DNA of 64,000 bases from Anniella stebbinsi. Taxonomy: Eukaryota > Chordata > Lepidosauria > Squamata > Anniellidae. Shown piece after piece: positions 12,904 to 25,055 of this stretch; position 1 is the first letter of the stretch; every line of letters begins with the position of its first letter. Under the pieces are notes generated by a model, which worked only from the letters and a program-made list of their open reading frames with translations, had not been told where the DNA came from and made no database searches. Location: assembly GCA_029215795.1 (NCBI GenBank), contig JARDYH010000005.1, positions 8,712,001-8,776,000 of the forward strand. The letters run 5' to 3'. Position numbers and translations under genes: made by a program.

Positions 12904-13038
12904 GCACAATCCTTTGCGTGTTTAGACAGAAAAAAGTCCTACAACTCCCAACACTCCCCAGCTAGCATGGCTGGCTGGAGAATGCTGGGAGTTGTAGGAC
13001 TTGGACTTTTTTTCTGTTTAAACATGCATAGATTGTGC
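12904..13038. mobile_element. Palindromic MITE (GTTTAGACAGAAA family)
   Basis: The left arm GCACAATCCTTTGCGTGTTT then AGACAGAAAAAAGTCC is mirrored by the right arm TTTTTCTGTTTAAACATGCA then TAGATTGTGC. The CTACAACTCCCA core is also inverted. A second copy lies at 18287-18397. Confidence 0.7.
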
Positions 13039-13639
13039 TTGATGGAAGGTGCTATAGATCATTGGTAGAGCACATGTTTTGCATAAGGAAGGTCCCAGGT
13101 TCACTCCTTGGTATGTCCAATTAAAAAAAGGAACAGGTAGCACAGGAATGGGAAAGGTTGAGGCCTGCCTGAAACCCTGGAGAGAATAGACAAAACAGAG
13201 ATAAACCAAGGCAATTTCATATGCCCATGTGTAACAAGGCATAAAACCGAAGTGATAACCCCTCCTCAACTAATCATCCAAACAAAGCAAGGCTTCTTTT
13301 CTACTGGCCTACTTGCAGCCATTTTGCTGCCTGAGGCAAAGGACAAGATGGTGCCCCCTCCCGTTCCATGTACAAAAAAGCTGACTTGAAGAAAATCTTT
13401 CTTCATGATTGGCAATGGTAAAGCATCCTCCAACAGGCTAGCTTATGGGGCACAGACAGGGCTCTTGGCACACAGCTCTCTCCTCCAACGACGCCTCCAT
13501 CTGCTGCCTCCCAGCATCTGTTGCCTGAAGCAACTGCCTCACCCTGCCTAATGGTAGAGACGGCCCTGCCTACTTGACCTCCTATTTGGCAGTTCATTTG
13601 TGAGGTAATAACATTGTAGGACATGCGCCTATTCAGTGA

Positions 13640-13930
13640 GTAATCCTTTATTTTATTTAAAATACTTCTAGGCCGCCTTTCATGGTGGCGTACAACTATA
13701 AAAATGGAGCCCTCTCAATAGGTAGTGTATAATAAAATGCATATAATAATAAAAACAGATGCAATAATAAAAACAGCAAACTTTACATTTCAAGTACAAA
13801 TACCACCTATTTACAGGAGGAAAGAGGGAAGAAATGCAAGGTAGCACAAATATGACATCCTTCTCAAAGAATGAGGCATTGGAATGAAATTTAGGGAGCC
13901 TCAAGTAGAGGGCCAAGCAAGGTCTCTCAA
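13640..13930 (-). mobile_element. Retroelement 3' tail fragment
   Basis: TTTATTTTATTTAAAATACT followed by CTAGGCCGCCTTTCATGGTG and GCGTACAAC resembles the inverted 3' tails of reptilian SINEs and LINEs (compare 49600-49690). A (TAATAA)-rich stretch follows. The family cannot be named. Confidence 0.4.
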
Positions 13931-14020
13931 ACACTAGTTAATATGCACCATCCTCATCGAAATGAACAGGAGAGCGTATTTCATTCATTTCAATGGGGTT
14001 TCCACTTGGGAAGTTACTAG

Positions 14021-14364
14021 GGTGCCTCTACAAGAGGCATTTAAAGCTCTTTCAAGGTGCATTAAAAAAATTACCTCTACAAAAACGGAGCGCAAATCGG
14101 GCGTAGAGGCGCGTTATCTCCCCGATTATGCGCATTATCGAATGCGCGTTAAATCGCGAGTTTTATTTTGCTCCGTCCGTTAAAGCACATTTTGACTGCG
14201 TGAATAAGCGCTTATGCGCATTAACTACTTGTAAAGCGCATTTTGGACATCCGTTAATGCGCTTCGCCGCCTCTCATGCAGAGGGATTAGGCGTAAATGC
14301 GCTTCTGCGATTATGCGCATAATCGCCTAACCAGGCGCAAAAGCGAATCCTTGTAGAGGGGACC
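14021..14364. mobile_element. CpG-rich non-autonomous DNA transposon with TIRs
   Basis: It begins GGTGCCTCTACAAGAG and ends CTTGTAGAGGGGACC in inverted orientation. TAG flanks both sides (a possible 3-bp target duplication). The interior repeatedly carries GCGCATTA and its reverse complement in both orientations and is unusually rich in undecayed CpG. No coding sequence. A diverged copy is at 17310-17646. Confidence 0.75.
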
Positions 14365-14535
14365 TAGTAGATTGTGTCCTGTGGGCCAGATCCGTCTGAC
14401 CCCCATGGTACCACCTTTCGAGGTGTCCAGAATCCACGACTTGAGCCATCCACCTCACCTTCCCTCATGGTAGGGCTGCCTCTGACAACAGCAAAAAGGC
14501 TGAGAGGTTGCGCAAACATCCCCCTTCCTCCCCAC

Positions 14536-14918
14536 CAGGGCCTTGCAGAGGGGGGGCCAGGGGGACCAGTTGGCCTGGGGCCCACGATTTTGAGGTCCCC
14601 CCCAGCTTACGCTACTGCTTCCATAGCGTAAGCAGCCCATTGAGAAGCGAGGAGCCCGCCTTGCGGGAACAGCGCAGAAGCCATCCGTTGTGAAGGCCAC
14701 AGCCAGACTACAAGCTCTGGAGGGCCATGCCGCATGCAGGGCGGGGATCTATATGCCTTGAGGTGTTGTAGAACAGGTTTAATATGAAGATGTTATGTAG
14801 AACGGACAAGTTGGCGGACATGCCCCCTAGGGGTGGCCATGTTGTCCTCCTTTTTTGAAATGGGGGGGCACACACTTCCCATCTGGCCTGGGCATATGAC
14901 CAGCTCTGCACGGCCCTG
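14536..14918 (+). mobile_element. hAT-type MITE, copy 1
   Basis: The terminal inverted repeats are CAGGGCCTTGCAGAG and CTCTGCACGGCCCTG. The 8-bp flanks are CTCCCCAC and CCCCCCAC, a near-perfect target-site duplication. CAGGG ends with 8-bp duplications are typical of hAT elements. An internal hairpin GCTTACGCTA / TAGCGTAAGC sits at 14605-14633. There is no transposase. The second copy, in reverse orientation, is inside SMC1A at 57352-57755. Confidence 0.85.
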
Positions 14919-16048
14919 CCCCCCACAGACATTTACGTAGAGGCTGTTCCTGATGGCAGGGATATAATCACATGTCCCATTTGGCACATTAGTGCACCAC
15001 ACAGTGCGCTTGCCATGTAGAGACAGCCCTACAACGAACCATTCAAAACGGTAAACTTAGCACGCATGCAGGCCCTAGACCCCGGAAGGATGCATTCCCT
15101 TTTCTTTCTTCCAAGCGATAAGGAAAATTAGTAACAGGGAGGGGGGACACAGTGGCAGTTCCTTCCTATTTAGGTGACAGTACCCTGAAAGGTTGTTCTT
15201 TCTCTTTCTTCCCTCTCTCTCACTTGCAGGTTCGCTGAAACTGGTGAGTGACTATGGTAGGAGTCGATAGATTTTAGTCAAAAGGTTAGCGTAGATGCTA
15301 TTTTTCCCAGCTTACTTGTGCAAATCAAAATAACTGCTCACAAAAGTGGCAGAGTCGTCAGAGCAGAGCAACATGGGAGGAACGGCCCACGGAAAATTAT
15401 ATTGGCTACTTGGATGCAAAAAAAAACAAAAAACCAACACACCCAGAAACAATACCCTCTTCTTGAACACACCCTGCTGCTCACGGAAGTACGCACTGTG
15501 ACCTTTTCTTAACAACTCCGCTGATGCTACACCGCTCAAGCCACCCACCTAAGCAATTACTTGCAGGGGTAGGTTCTGGGATATAACTCCACCAGCTCTA
15601 AGTCTGTCTAAGCGAAAAGGAAATGAGCGGGTGGATTTACTTTGTTGCCTTATGAAAAACTAAGTAAAACATATGCAAACGGTATTCAAGAAGATGGAAA
15701 GCAGCTATCCTCCTTATTCAGTGAGGTTGGGGCAAGAATCAATGGCTTTTCATTTTGGGAGAGTAGATTTATATTAGACATGAGCAAGAACTTCCTGACA
15801 ATTCAGAGCAGTTCAGCAATGGAAAAAGTCACCTAAGGAGGGCATGGGATTTTATCCCAGTCTATCTGCCTTGGTTTATGCAAAAGAATCCTGGGAATTG
15901 TCAACCGGTGGTGAGAGCTTCCTGGGAAGAGGAAATGACTATTAAAACAACTTAAGAATGTAATGTAGATATGCCCATTAGTTCAGTATCACGTTTCCTG
16001 CAACTCGGAGGTTCTCTCAGAAGGGCCCACTATGGGTATAGCTCAGCC

Positions 16049-16160
16049 TTTCCCAACCTAGTGCCCTCCAGATATGTTTGAACTACAATTCCCATCACCC
16101 TGAGTATGATGGAAGTTGTAGTCCAAACACATCTGAGAGCACCAGCTTGGAAGAGGCTGC
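16049..16160. mobile_element. Fold-back MITE, CTACAACTCCCATCA family
   Basis: CCAACCTAGTGCCCTCCAGA then TATGTTTGAACTACAATTCC is mirrored by GATGGAAGTTGTAGTCCAAA then CACATCTGAGAGCACCAGCT. It is a nearly complete palindrome and the best example of this dispersed family in the window. Confidence 0.7.
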
Positions 16161-16404
16161 TACAAGCGAAACCTGAGGGCCATTTTCAAACCAACCCTGG
16201 GGATATGTATGTAGCAAGCTATGCTTTCAAGTGTGAATACCAGAATCCATCCGTGGACAATACAGAAGGCTGGTTTGAGGAAAGCTTTGGGATGAGGGGC
16301 TCTCTTGAGCACTTCCATCTCTGTAGGATGTCTGGTTCTGATCCATCATCAGACAACGATGGAGTACACCATTTGAGCAGCCATGACAGAGTGGCAGCTG
16401 ATTT

Positions 16405-16422
16405 TGTGTGTGTGTGTGTGTG
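16405..16422 (+). repeat. (GT)n microsatellite
   Basis: About nine GT units in non-coding sequence. Confidence 0.85.
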
Positions 16423-17309
16423 TTTTAGTTGGTGGACTTGCACATTGCTAAGGAAAAAATGAATGCCTTTAAACATGTGAAGACTGCCATGGTCTCCTCA
16501 CTGAGAATCATCTATTCTCTACATATGCGTGGATAGGGGAAATGGTTCCCATGTGACAGGACATGAGCAGGACCTCCAAACAAAGTCAAGCCCCAACACC
16601 TTCCAGTTAGAAATTAAGCCCTACAACATGGTGTACATTTTGGAAGAAAAGAGATACATTCCCATCAACCCACCCAGCCCCAAAAAGGTATAACAAACCT
16701 CTTTAAAAATCAGGGAACACTCACTTCTAGTTGCTTGCAGATTGAAAAAAACAAAAATATTCAGCTTCACAAAACTCAAGCTACTTTTCCCTGAAACTGA
16801 AAGAACTAATTATTTCAGACACAAATGAAGATAAGGTTTAACCTGAACCAGGGTTTGCCAGAGCTTAGCATTAGAACCTATTTTCAGTGCCGTGGCTCAG
16901 TTGTAGAACTAGGAAGTAGCAACCTCTGACCATGTGTAGAGTATCTCACTCCTAAGTAATCACATTCTGTATCCATATGCCTGGCCTTAGGGCAAATATT
17001 TCTCAGGGTTTGTTATTTAAGAGGGGGAATAGTGTGATAGTCGGTGTGTCTGATTGAAAACACTTTTCATTTTAGAAACTCCCACACTCATAGGCCTTCA
17101 AACAGACTCATAACGCAGCCAGGTAAAACTGCAAAACAAGGGTGTCTTGCTTGCAACCACTGAGAAACCACAACCTTCCTTGCCATCCATGGAAGAGAAG
17201 ATTGCACCACCACCCCACCTCACATTTAAGAGTCTCATTCCATTCCCCCAATCCTATACATAAAAAGTGAATGTCAGTGCAAGCAAATATCCCACTCTGA
17301 GACTCTCTG

Positions 17310-17646
17310 GGTTCCTCTACAAGAGCGATTTAAAGCTCTTTCAAGATGCATTACCAAATTTACCTCTACAAGAGCGGAGTGCGAATCAGGGGTCCAGGCG
17401 CATTTTCTCTCCGATTATTCGCATTTTCGAATGCGCGTTAAATAGCGACTTTTAATTTACCGCGGGAATTAAAGCGCCTTATGGCCATGTAAACATGTGA
17501 TTCTCTGCATGTAAACAACTTTAAAGCGCATTTCATACAGCCCGTAATGCGCTTCACCACCTCTCATGAATAGGTATTAGGAGCAAATGCACTTATCCGT
17601 ATATGCGCATAATCGGGCGTCAAAGCGAAATCTTGTAGAGGGGACC
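17310..17646. mobile_element. CpG-rich TIR transposon, second copy
   Basis: It starts GGTTCCTCTACAAGAG and ends CTTGTAGAGGGGACC. It aligns along its length with 14021-14364, including CTCTTTCAAGATGCATTA and GAATGCGCGTTAAAT. It has lost several CpG sites compared with that copy. No clear target duplication. Confidence 0.75.
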
Positions 17647-18194
17647 TTATTTAAATAAGAAAGACAATCACCATTCCGAAAGTCTTTCATCCAGAGGGAA
17701 AGTGTGTGGGGCGGGGCGGGAGTAGGTACTCAGCTATGCAACATGGGACTGTGAAACAGGGCCCATAAATTCAGCCAGGTTGAAATAAGCCCTAATAGGT
17801 ACTTAAGCTGGAAGGAGGCCTGAGCGAGCCATGTGATGACTCAGGCTGCCTTGTCTCCCTTTGGAATGGAGCTAGACCTGAACTCACCCACACAGTCACC
17901 TCCACTGAGTGGATGATGGGCGGTTTTCCTTCAGCCTGAGAAGCGCCTTTTGTGGTTGCCCTTGCACGGGGGAAGCACGAGGAGGAGGAGGGCACGCTAG
18001 CAGGCAGCCCATCAGCAGTGGGGTTCTAGCGAAAAGTCTGGACTAGGAGAAAACAGCCCCACAAGATGGGAGAGACTTGTGTAACTGCATGACAAAGAGA
18101 GAGAGAGACAGCCTATATGGCCACATGTCTTGACTGCAGGTTGACTTCCCTCTGCTCGACAGCAGCTTTGAGTTCGAACGGAACACAAGGTTGT

Positions 18195-18270
18195 TGAGAG
18201 GATAAAATGTGTGGGGATGGGGAACATATATATTGCCTCAGAGGAAAGGAGAGGTATAAGTGTACTAACT
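18195..18270 (+). mobile_element. SINE 3' fragment
   Basis: TTGTTGAGAGGATAAAATGT and the following GGAAAGGAGAGGTATAAGTG match the 3' part of the tRNA-derived SINE seen at 24071 and 58898. Only the tail half remains. Confidence 0.45.
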
Positions 18271-18286
18271 AACTAAGAAAGGCCGC

Positions 18287-18397
18287 AATCCTATGCATGT
18301 TTAGACAGAAACAAGTCCTACGACTCCCAGCATTCCCCAGCTAGCTGGGAGTTGGCGGACTTTTTTTCTGTCTAAACATGAATAGGATTGCATCCTA
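18287..18397. mobile_element. Palindromic MITE (GTTTAGACAGAAA family), second copy
   Basis: GCAATCCTATGCATGTTTAG then ACAGAAACAAGTCC is mirrored by TTTTTCTGTCTAAACATGAA then TAGGATTGC. It is shorter than the 12904 copy because one side of the core is deleted. Confidence 0.7.
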
Positions 18398-21300
18398 AAT
18401 AAATAAATCACTGTCTTTAATGATATTTCTCCCCCTCTCCTTTTGATTAAGGAAGGCTCTGCTCTTCAACCTGTAATGCTACAGACTCCACTGGCAAGCC
18501 GCAACGACAGCCCCATTTATGAGGATATTCCTCTTTCTAAAAGCAGCTGGTACTTTGGGTCTTCCACCGTATCCACTGTGATGTTCCTGACAAATTTCAA
18601 GCCATTTCTTATACTTTTACCTGCCTGCACAAAAAAGGTGTTTGATTAAATCAAGTCTGACTTCAAATCACCAGTGTTTAAAGTAACACATTTACAATTT
18701 TCTTTCTCCTTTGGCTTATTTTAAGCAAGCAGAACCGGCTGAGGTACAGTCACGTGGTGCAGCCCTTGATGGACTGAACCACGTCAGATAGGGGTGTCGT
18801 TTCTCAGCGCTCATCCCTCATTTAGAATAAAGCCCTGCACACAGACATTAGTATGATGGGGAGACGATATTTAGCATATGTACCAAGGTGGCAATTCCTC
18901 TTGGGAACAGAATAATCACCAAGACAACAATCATATGACAGGGAGCCAATGGACTCTACATTAGAGCAAATTAATGGCCACCTTAGCCCACCCACAGTCC
19001 CAGATCAGGAAATCAGCTGGTGGAAACTGTTCTTGCTCCTGGGCCCGGCATTCATCCCCATTCAAGCCTAGTTTATGGGAAGAGCAACTAAGCTGTTCCT
19101 GCGGGGTCCCTAGTCCCAACTGATGGATCACAGGAGGGTGGTATGCTGATTTCCTGGGAACAGGTGCTGGACTGGCAGGGGGAAGAGGTTCTCACTAAAC
19201 CCCCTGACTACCTGGCAGATGTCTGCTGTCCTGGCACATGCCAGCAGTACCATCTGCTGTCGGCTTCCAGCCTCAGAGACCCCGCAAAACGAACTGGCCA
19301 ACCTGTTAACCAACATGAACTCAACGGTACTTCCTTTACCCAGATCAGGCCCAACGTGCCTCGGGGTTTGCCCTCTGCATTAGGGCCCTTGGCGTGCAGG
19401 AAATGGCACCGAGGGACAGGGGAGGGCTGGATCAGAAGCCCGAGCTCTCTTCTGGCGCCGCTACGATTTGCTGGATGCTGCAGCGGTACCGAAAAGGTCA
19501 CGCAAGGTTCCAGTCTGCCTTGCATGTTCCCCAAGGGCTGTGTTCACTTCCACTCCACAGGCCGATTACGCAGCCAGACACTGATCTCTGTTAGGGGCTC
19601 TGTCAGGGAGAAAATTGACAAAGTGTACCCCTGGGGGGGGGGGAGGCGTGGGGGGGAAGAGTGAAACAAAACACAACATTGTCAGTTATGGGCCCTTCTA
19701 AGCAAGACTCACCAGCAACCCCATCCACCCCAAATAAAGCACCCTGTTCTTCCTTCCTTTGCCTCTGCTGTTTCATTCGGCTTACCTCCACATCCTGCCT
19801 GGTCAATTTGCTTTCCTCTTACCCTCCCCTGCTCTAGCCCAGGCTACCATGAAGCCTTCCCCAGACGGGTAAAATCCAGAAAGCGCTAAATGAGTGTCCC
19901 TGTGTAATAACTGCCCCTTTCTCCAAGAGATGCAACATCTCATTGCTGGGTGAGGAAAAACCAATACAGCTGCAATGTGCAAGAGCTGAATTAACCCCCA
20001 CCTCACCCTGTGCTAGTTACAGCCAGGAGGCTTTGTGATGTCAACTGCCTCGCAAACAACACGCACACACATGTATGTGTACAGGCTGCCAGAGCTGCAC
20101 TTATCAGGCTGGTTAGAGCCGATGACATTTCACACAGCCCTAGGGACCTCAGAGCAGCATCCCGGTGTCAGCAAACTGGGGTTTCCTGGCAACCCTCCAA
20201 ACTCAATCACAGAGAGGGACTGACTGCTTTAAAACATCGCTGAAAAAAGGCTGCTCAGAGCCAACCAACCAGCGAGCCACCTCCCAATCCGGGGCAGCGT
20301 TCAAGAATCAAACATTCCCTTAAAAGTCACTGTCTTGTCCATTATTCCAGGGGCTAGGCCTCTGGAATCCCTAGGCTAGGCCTTTGGATCCCTAGGCCTC
20401 AAGTCTGAACCAGCCTGGTCCTCAGGTTTCACCTGCCTTAAACTCATTGGTCCTCTCTTTGATGTAGGTCGGGTTTGGAGCAACTCCTCTAAATACATTT
20501 CTCCCAATGCAGCCGGACCCTCCCCCTAAACTGAGATTAGCATGATTCATTCCAAAAATACATGGTCAAGAGCATGTCATGTGGAATCAAGTAGACCTTT
20601 GCAGTGGTGTACTTGATGACGAGGTGGCCGAAAGGTGGAGAAGGTAAAAAGGGGAGACCTCCCGCCAGGAGTTCCAAGAAGCAGATCTTGTCAGTGCAAA
20701 TAGCAAGCTGGGTTCCGGTACAACTGGATCTCTCGTTGTCATCCTGCAAATCCCCATGTGATGAGAGAAAAGGCTACAGGCCTTATAAATGCATTGTCAC
20801 AGGAGATGCCGTATATATAAATGGTTAAACCAATCAAACTAATCAGGTTGTTTTCTTGAAAAGGCTAGACTTATCCCATCTTTTCAATGCACGCTTGTCT
20901 GTAGAATAAAGATTCCAATTTACATTAGCAAATGCATGTATGGGAACCAAAGGGCAGTATTTAAAGCCATTCCAGATTCATTGCCTCTGAGTATGAGGCT
21001 GTGTTCTTGCGTACTCGGCTCAAACTGCTGTGTCCAAACCCTCCCTATAGCAAGGCCTCACCGCACCAGGGGCTCCGCCAGCCGCATCGCAGTTCCGTCC
21101 TGCTGTGGCCCAGCACCTCTCCTGCTGCAAATCAAACCTTACTGTCCACGTCGCAGCCAGTCAGCCAGCTGCAAAGGAGGCACTCCCTGATTGAACAGGA
21201 CAGGAGGACAGATTCAAAAGCCAACGTATAGCAGCAGCAAGAGGAACGTGACTGTAGCAGTAAGGCTGGAAAAGCTAAACAACCAAAAACAGAACTCTGG

Positions 21301-22498
21301 GTGCCGTGAGGATGGGGTTGGCCGGTGTGGGAGGAAAGCCAAACTGCCCGCCTGCGTTGTTTTCGACAGGAGCACCTTCAGAACTGAAAGCTGCCTTTGA
21401 CTCTGTCGTTTGGGGCCATTGGGCAGCTTTGCCAGCAAATCTGACGTTTCCCCTCAGAAATCAGGAATTGCCGCATCTACCACGTTCTCGTGGAACGCGA
21501 TGGTAAGACCTAATTGGATAATGCCTAATTTTAAGACGACTGGGACACAAGCTTTCTCTCGCATAGAAATCAATCACCAGACTATTCCTGCTCTTCTTCT
21601 TACAACTTTTATAGCTTGAGGTCTTTTGTTTTTTGGCTGTATTTTTGCTTGATGAGTTGCTACATATAAAATTCTAATAAAAAAAAATTCTTTAAAAGAT
21701 GGAAGTCGGGCATTGGGATGCTACGCTGACCAAACGCACACTGAGCCCAGCCATTATAATCTATTATAATAATATTGTTCACATCAGTTGTTGGGTGAAT
21801 AGCTCCACTCCCTGACTTGCCACCTAGGATCACCCTCAGTCCTGTACAGGTCTTTATCTTCTTTCCTTACATTACATATGCTGATAGTTTAAGAACACAA
21901 AGGCTCTTCAGGTGTTTCCCCACACTCACAGATGTGTATGTCAAACACATGGAGGAAGAAGCTGGATCGTGCTTGCTGGTCCTGCCCCTGACATCAATGT
22001 GCCCACAAGCCCCAGGCCCTGACCTCGCATGTTCAGAAAAGGGGCCTCTTCACATGTACAAGAGTAGGTGCATACACCTAAAACCCTGCATGATCAGGAT
22101 TTCTGAAAGGTCCATACTCATATAGTCATAGGCATGAACAAGCCCCTTTCACACAGTCCAATGAATGCACGGAGATCAGGAAGTGGGCATGACAATTTCA
22201 GGGGCAGGGCAGCAAACGCACCCTTGATTCTCATACCATGTGCATTGTATACATGGGGGACAGGAGATCATCTTCCTAGAACTACTGTCATTTCTTCTTG
22301 TAATCAAACATGGCAGCAAGCAGCAGTATATAAGGTGACATGGTTCCTGAGGACTGGTAGCAAGGAAACATCTAGGGACAATATTGAGGGAAAGAGAAGG
22401 AGAGGCTCTCTCTAGACCAAGTAGGCCTGCACACTCTGTGATCCATTAAGTTGAATGGAGTCCCCTTCCCTTCCTCCCCATAACAGTTTTACCTGGAA

Positions 22499-22766
22499 AG
22501 TACCGTATGGTGAAACTATTCTTGGACTATATAACTTCAGACTGCATGTTAGAGACTTCATGACAGAATAGTCCACCTAATAATAATAATAATAATAATA
22601 ATAACAATGAAAACTGGGTCCGCAGAAGAAGATTTTAGCGTTCTCCTTCACATTTTTATGTTTAGAAACACCTCCCTCTACGTTGGGGGAGCATTCACCA
22701 TATAATCCCTCTCCCCATGCAGTCTGAAGTGGTATAGTCCAGGCAGTTTTACCCCCTGATGGTACT
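22499..22766. mobile_element. Fold-back element with internal (TAA)n microsatellite
   Basis: The left arm (22499-22549) begins AGTACCGTATGGTGAAACTA. The right arm (22716-22766) ends TTTTACCCCCTGATGGTACT. The two are imperfect reverse complements over about 50 bp. A (TAA)n tract lies between them at 22577-22604. No coding sequence. The type is unknown. Confidence 0.65.
22577..22604 (+). repeat. (TAA)n microsatellite
   Basis: About nine TAA units within the fold-back element at 22499-22766. Confidence 0.9.
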
Positions 22767-24070
22767 GTTTGTCTAGAAAGCTTCTTCAGTGATGGGGCTC
22801 CACCAAAGAACGGCATTCTATAGAGATGTCAACATACTGAAAAAATAGAGCCTTTTGTAAATCTACAATGGAAGGGTTGAGATCTCAAATAAAGCTTTGA
22901 AAGTAAGAACGCTTGGATTTTAGAACTGTCTACGGCTTTGGAGGACAAACTCTCATAATCACGCAACCATATGCCACCCCTTAATTAACACACTTTAACC
23001 ACCCTTTTTATGTGGCTAGAGAGGTCACAATGAATTGTGGTACAGCAATTCTCTAACCCACTAGTTTTCTGAAGAATCCTTCCTGGGGATTTTAAGCAAC
23101 TGATTAGGGGTTCTTCAGGGAGAACAAGAGTAATGGCAGAGAAGTTTTCCTGAAAGGTGGCTTGCCTACCACTACCCATCTTGCCTTGCAAAAGCATTTA
23201 GCTACAGGGAAATGTGGCATTCTCCATTCACGTGGGGCAATAGTGAGGCCTAGTGGACCTCGCCAACATCCTGTGTGAGCTGAGCATGTGCTCTGAACAC
23301 TTCCCCAAAGCCTCTGCATGCAATACACAGGGGTTCAGAGGCAGATGCGCAAGGGCTCTTTGGCAGGCAAGATAAGGTAGAAATGGTGACCACTGCCTCA
23401 CACACAACCATGATTATGATGAGCCAAGGATGATAGGATTATGGAATACAAAGTGTGATTATGGAGGCTGCATTCCCTATAGTACTACAGATACGTGGTT
23501 GTCTGTATGCTGTGAGCAAAATGGCAGCTATATTGGTCATAGCATACAGCATAAAAGAAGGTTGTAGGAAGGACAGCGCTTAAAGACACTAATTAACATC
23601 TAATTTATAGCCTCTTTTGTCAGAGGTTCCTCCATGTTATCTGTGTCTTTCAAATGCTAAATAGTTTCTTCTGGCTAGAACAATAATTCCTCTGCCCAAA
23701 TAAATGACCCATCAAACTCACAGCCTCCTTTGATACACCTTAAGTAATCATCTGTCAAGGGGACCTGCCACCAAGAGTTTCCCATTGTTTTATGTTGTGA
23801 GGTAGGTTACCATCTTACCTGTATCAGTTTCTATATGAAATTATTTGGGGCGTTTGAAATGTAATGGACTCTGGGATCTCCAAGAAGGGACTGCCTGGAA
23901 GTGATGTCAACCTTGCCTTTGCTCCCTTTTAAAAAAGCGAGTTTGGCTCAGCCTTTCAAAGAAGCACTCCATGTCTTAGCTTTAGCAAAGCCCATTGAGG
24001 CTAAAGTAAATTTACCATTTTAACAAATACAATTAAACATAAGGTAAGCCGACTGGCAATGTAATACAGC

Positions 24071-24251
24071 TAGTGCGATGGAGTGTTGAACTAGGACTGG
24101 GCAGACCCAGGTTCAAATCCCCACTTTGCCAAGAAGATCACAGACAGGATGACCTTGGGCCAGTCACTACCTCTTAGCTAATCTACCTCATGGGGTTGTT
24201 GTGAAAATTAAATGGGGAGGAGCTCCTTGGAGGAAAAGATGGGATATAAAC

Positions 24252-24285
<34 letters not shown>
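24071..24285 (+). mobile_element. tRNA-derived SINE (Sauria-SINE-like)
   Basis: It begins AGCTAGTGCGATGGAGTGTT, with box B GGTTCAAATCCCC. ATGACCTTGGGCCAGTCACT and GGGGTTGTTGTGAAAATTAA follow, then CTCCTTGGAGGAAAAGATGG and GATATAAA. It ends in a (CAAT)n tract at about 24253-24283. The tRNA-like head and this body order match the Sauria SINE class as I recall it. Confidence 0.7.
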
Positions 24286-24689
24286 TGTAGCCTGTTATTT
24301 TCTATGTTGAATTCTGTGGCTACATCTACATTTTCCTAACAAAATGTACAGTTTGAGTACATTCAGTGTGTGCCCTTGGAGATATCTAAGAATGCACTTT
24401 CTTGGGAATGCTGCAGGGAATTCTGCCCAGGAAGGATCGTGCCATCAGGGATGGTGAGAAGGCTGTTGGTGCAGACTTTGGCTTGGTGGAAAAATACCTC
24501 CTCCATACAAAAAGAAGAAAGGCCGCACTCTACCCTACAATCAGAATACTAGCATGTTAGAGAAAAGGCTATTTTTCTATGTAGTGGCAATTGGGGGGGG
24601 GGGGTTACTGAGGGCTGTTCCATTATGCGTGAGCTCTCACCTGTAGTCTGAAGTACAGCCCAGACAAAACAAACCACTTTTGGGTTCAC

Positions 24690-24885
24690 ATATAATTCAC
24701 AGCACAATCCTACATATCTTGACTCAGAAGTTAGTCTCACTGAGTTCAATGGGATTTACTCCCATGTATGTGTGCATAGGACTGCAGCCTAAGACTGCAC
24801 TTCTAAGCATACTTACTATGGTGTAAGCCCCCTTGAACTGAAAGGGGATTCATTCTGATTAAACATGCTTAGGATTGTGTTATAA
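24690..24885. repeat. Two adjacent short palindromic repeats
   Basis: GCACAATCCTACATATCTTG then CACTGAGTTCAATGGGATTT is followed by a second unit ending ACATGCTTAGGATTGTG. Both belong to the TTGAACTCAATGGG palindromic family noted at 3710. Confidence 0.55.
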
Positions 24886-25055
24886 GCCTCACTAGTGCTA
24901 AGGAAACGGCCCATTTTAACGCACTGCTCATGAATTATTCCAACTGATGCATAGAAATAAGACTCCTACTAGTGGCAATCAGAGACTGGTTGTGGACCCC
25001 CTTTCTCATGCACATCTGGAGTTGTATTTGATCATATACCACTGGTGTTATGAAC

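Noticed and set aside
19143..19664. 173-residue plus-strand frame
   Set aside because: No recognisable domain, low-complexity Gly-rich end from a poly-G stretch, and located in inferred intron sequence.
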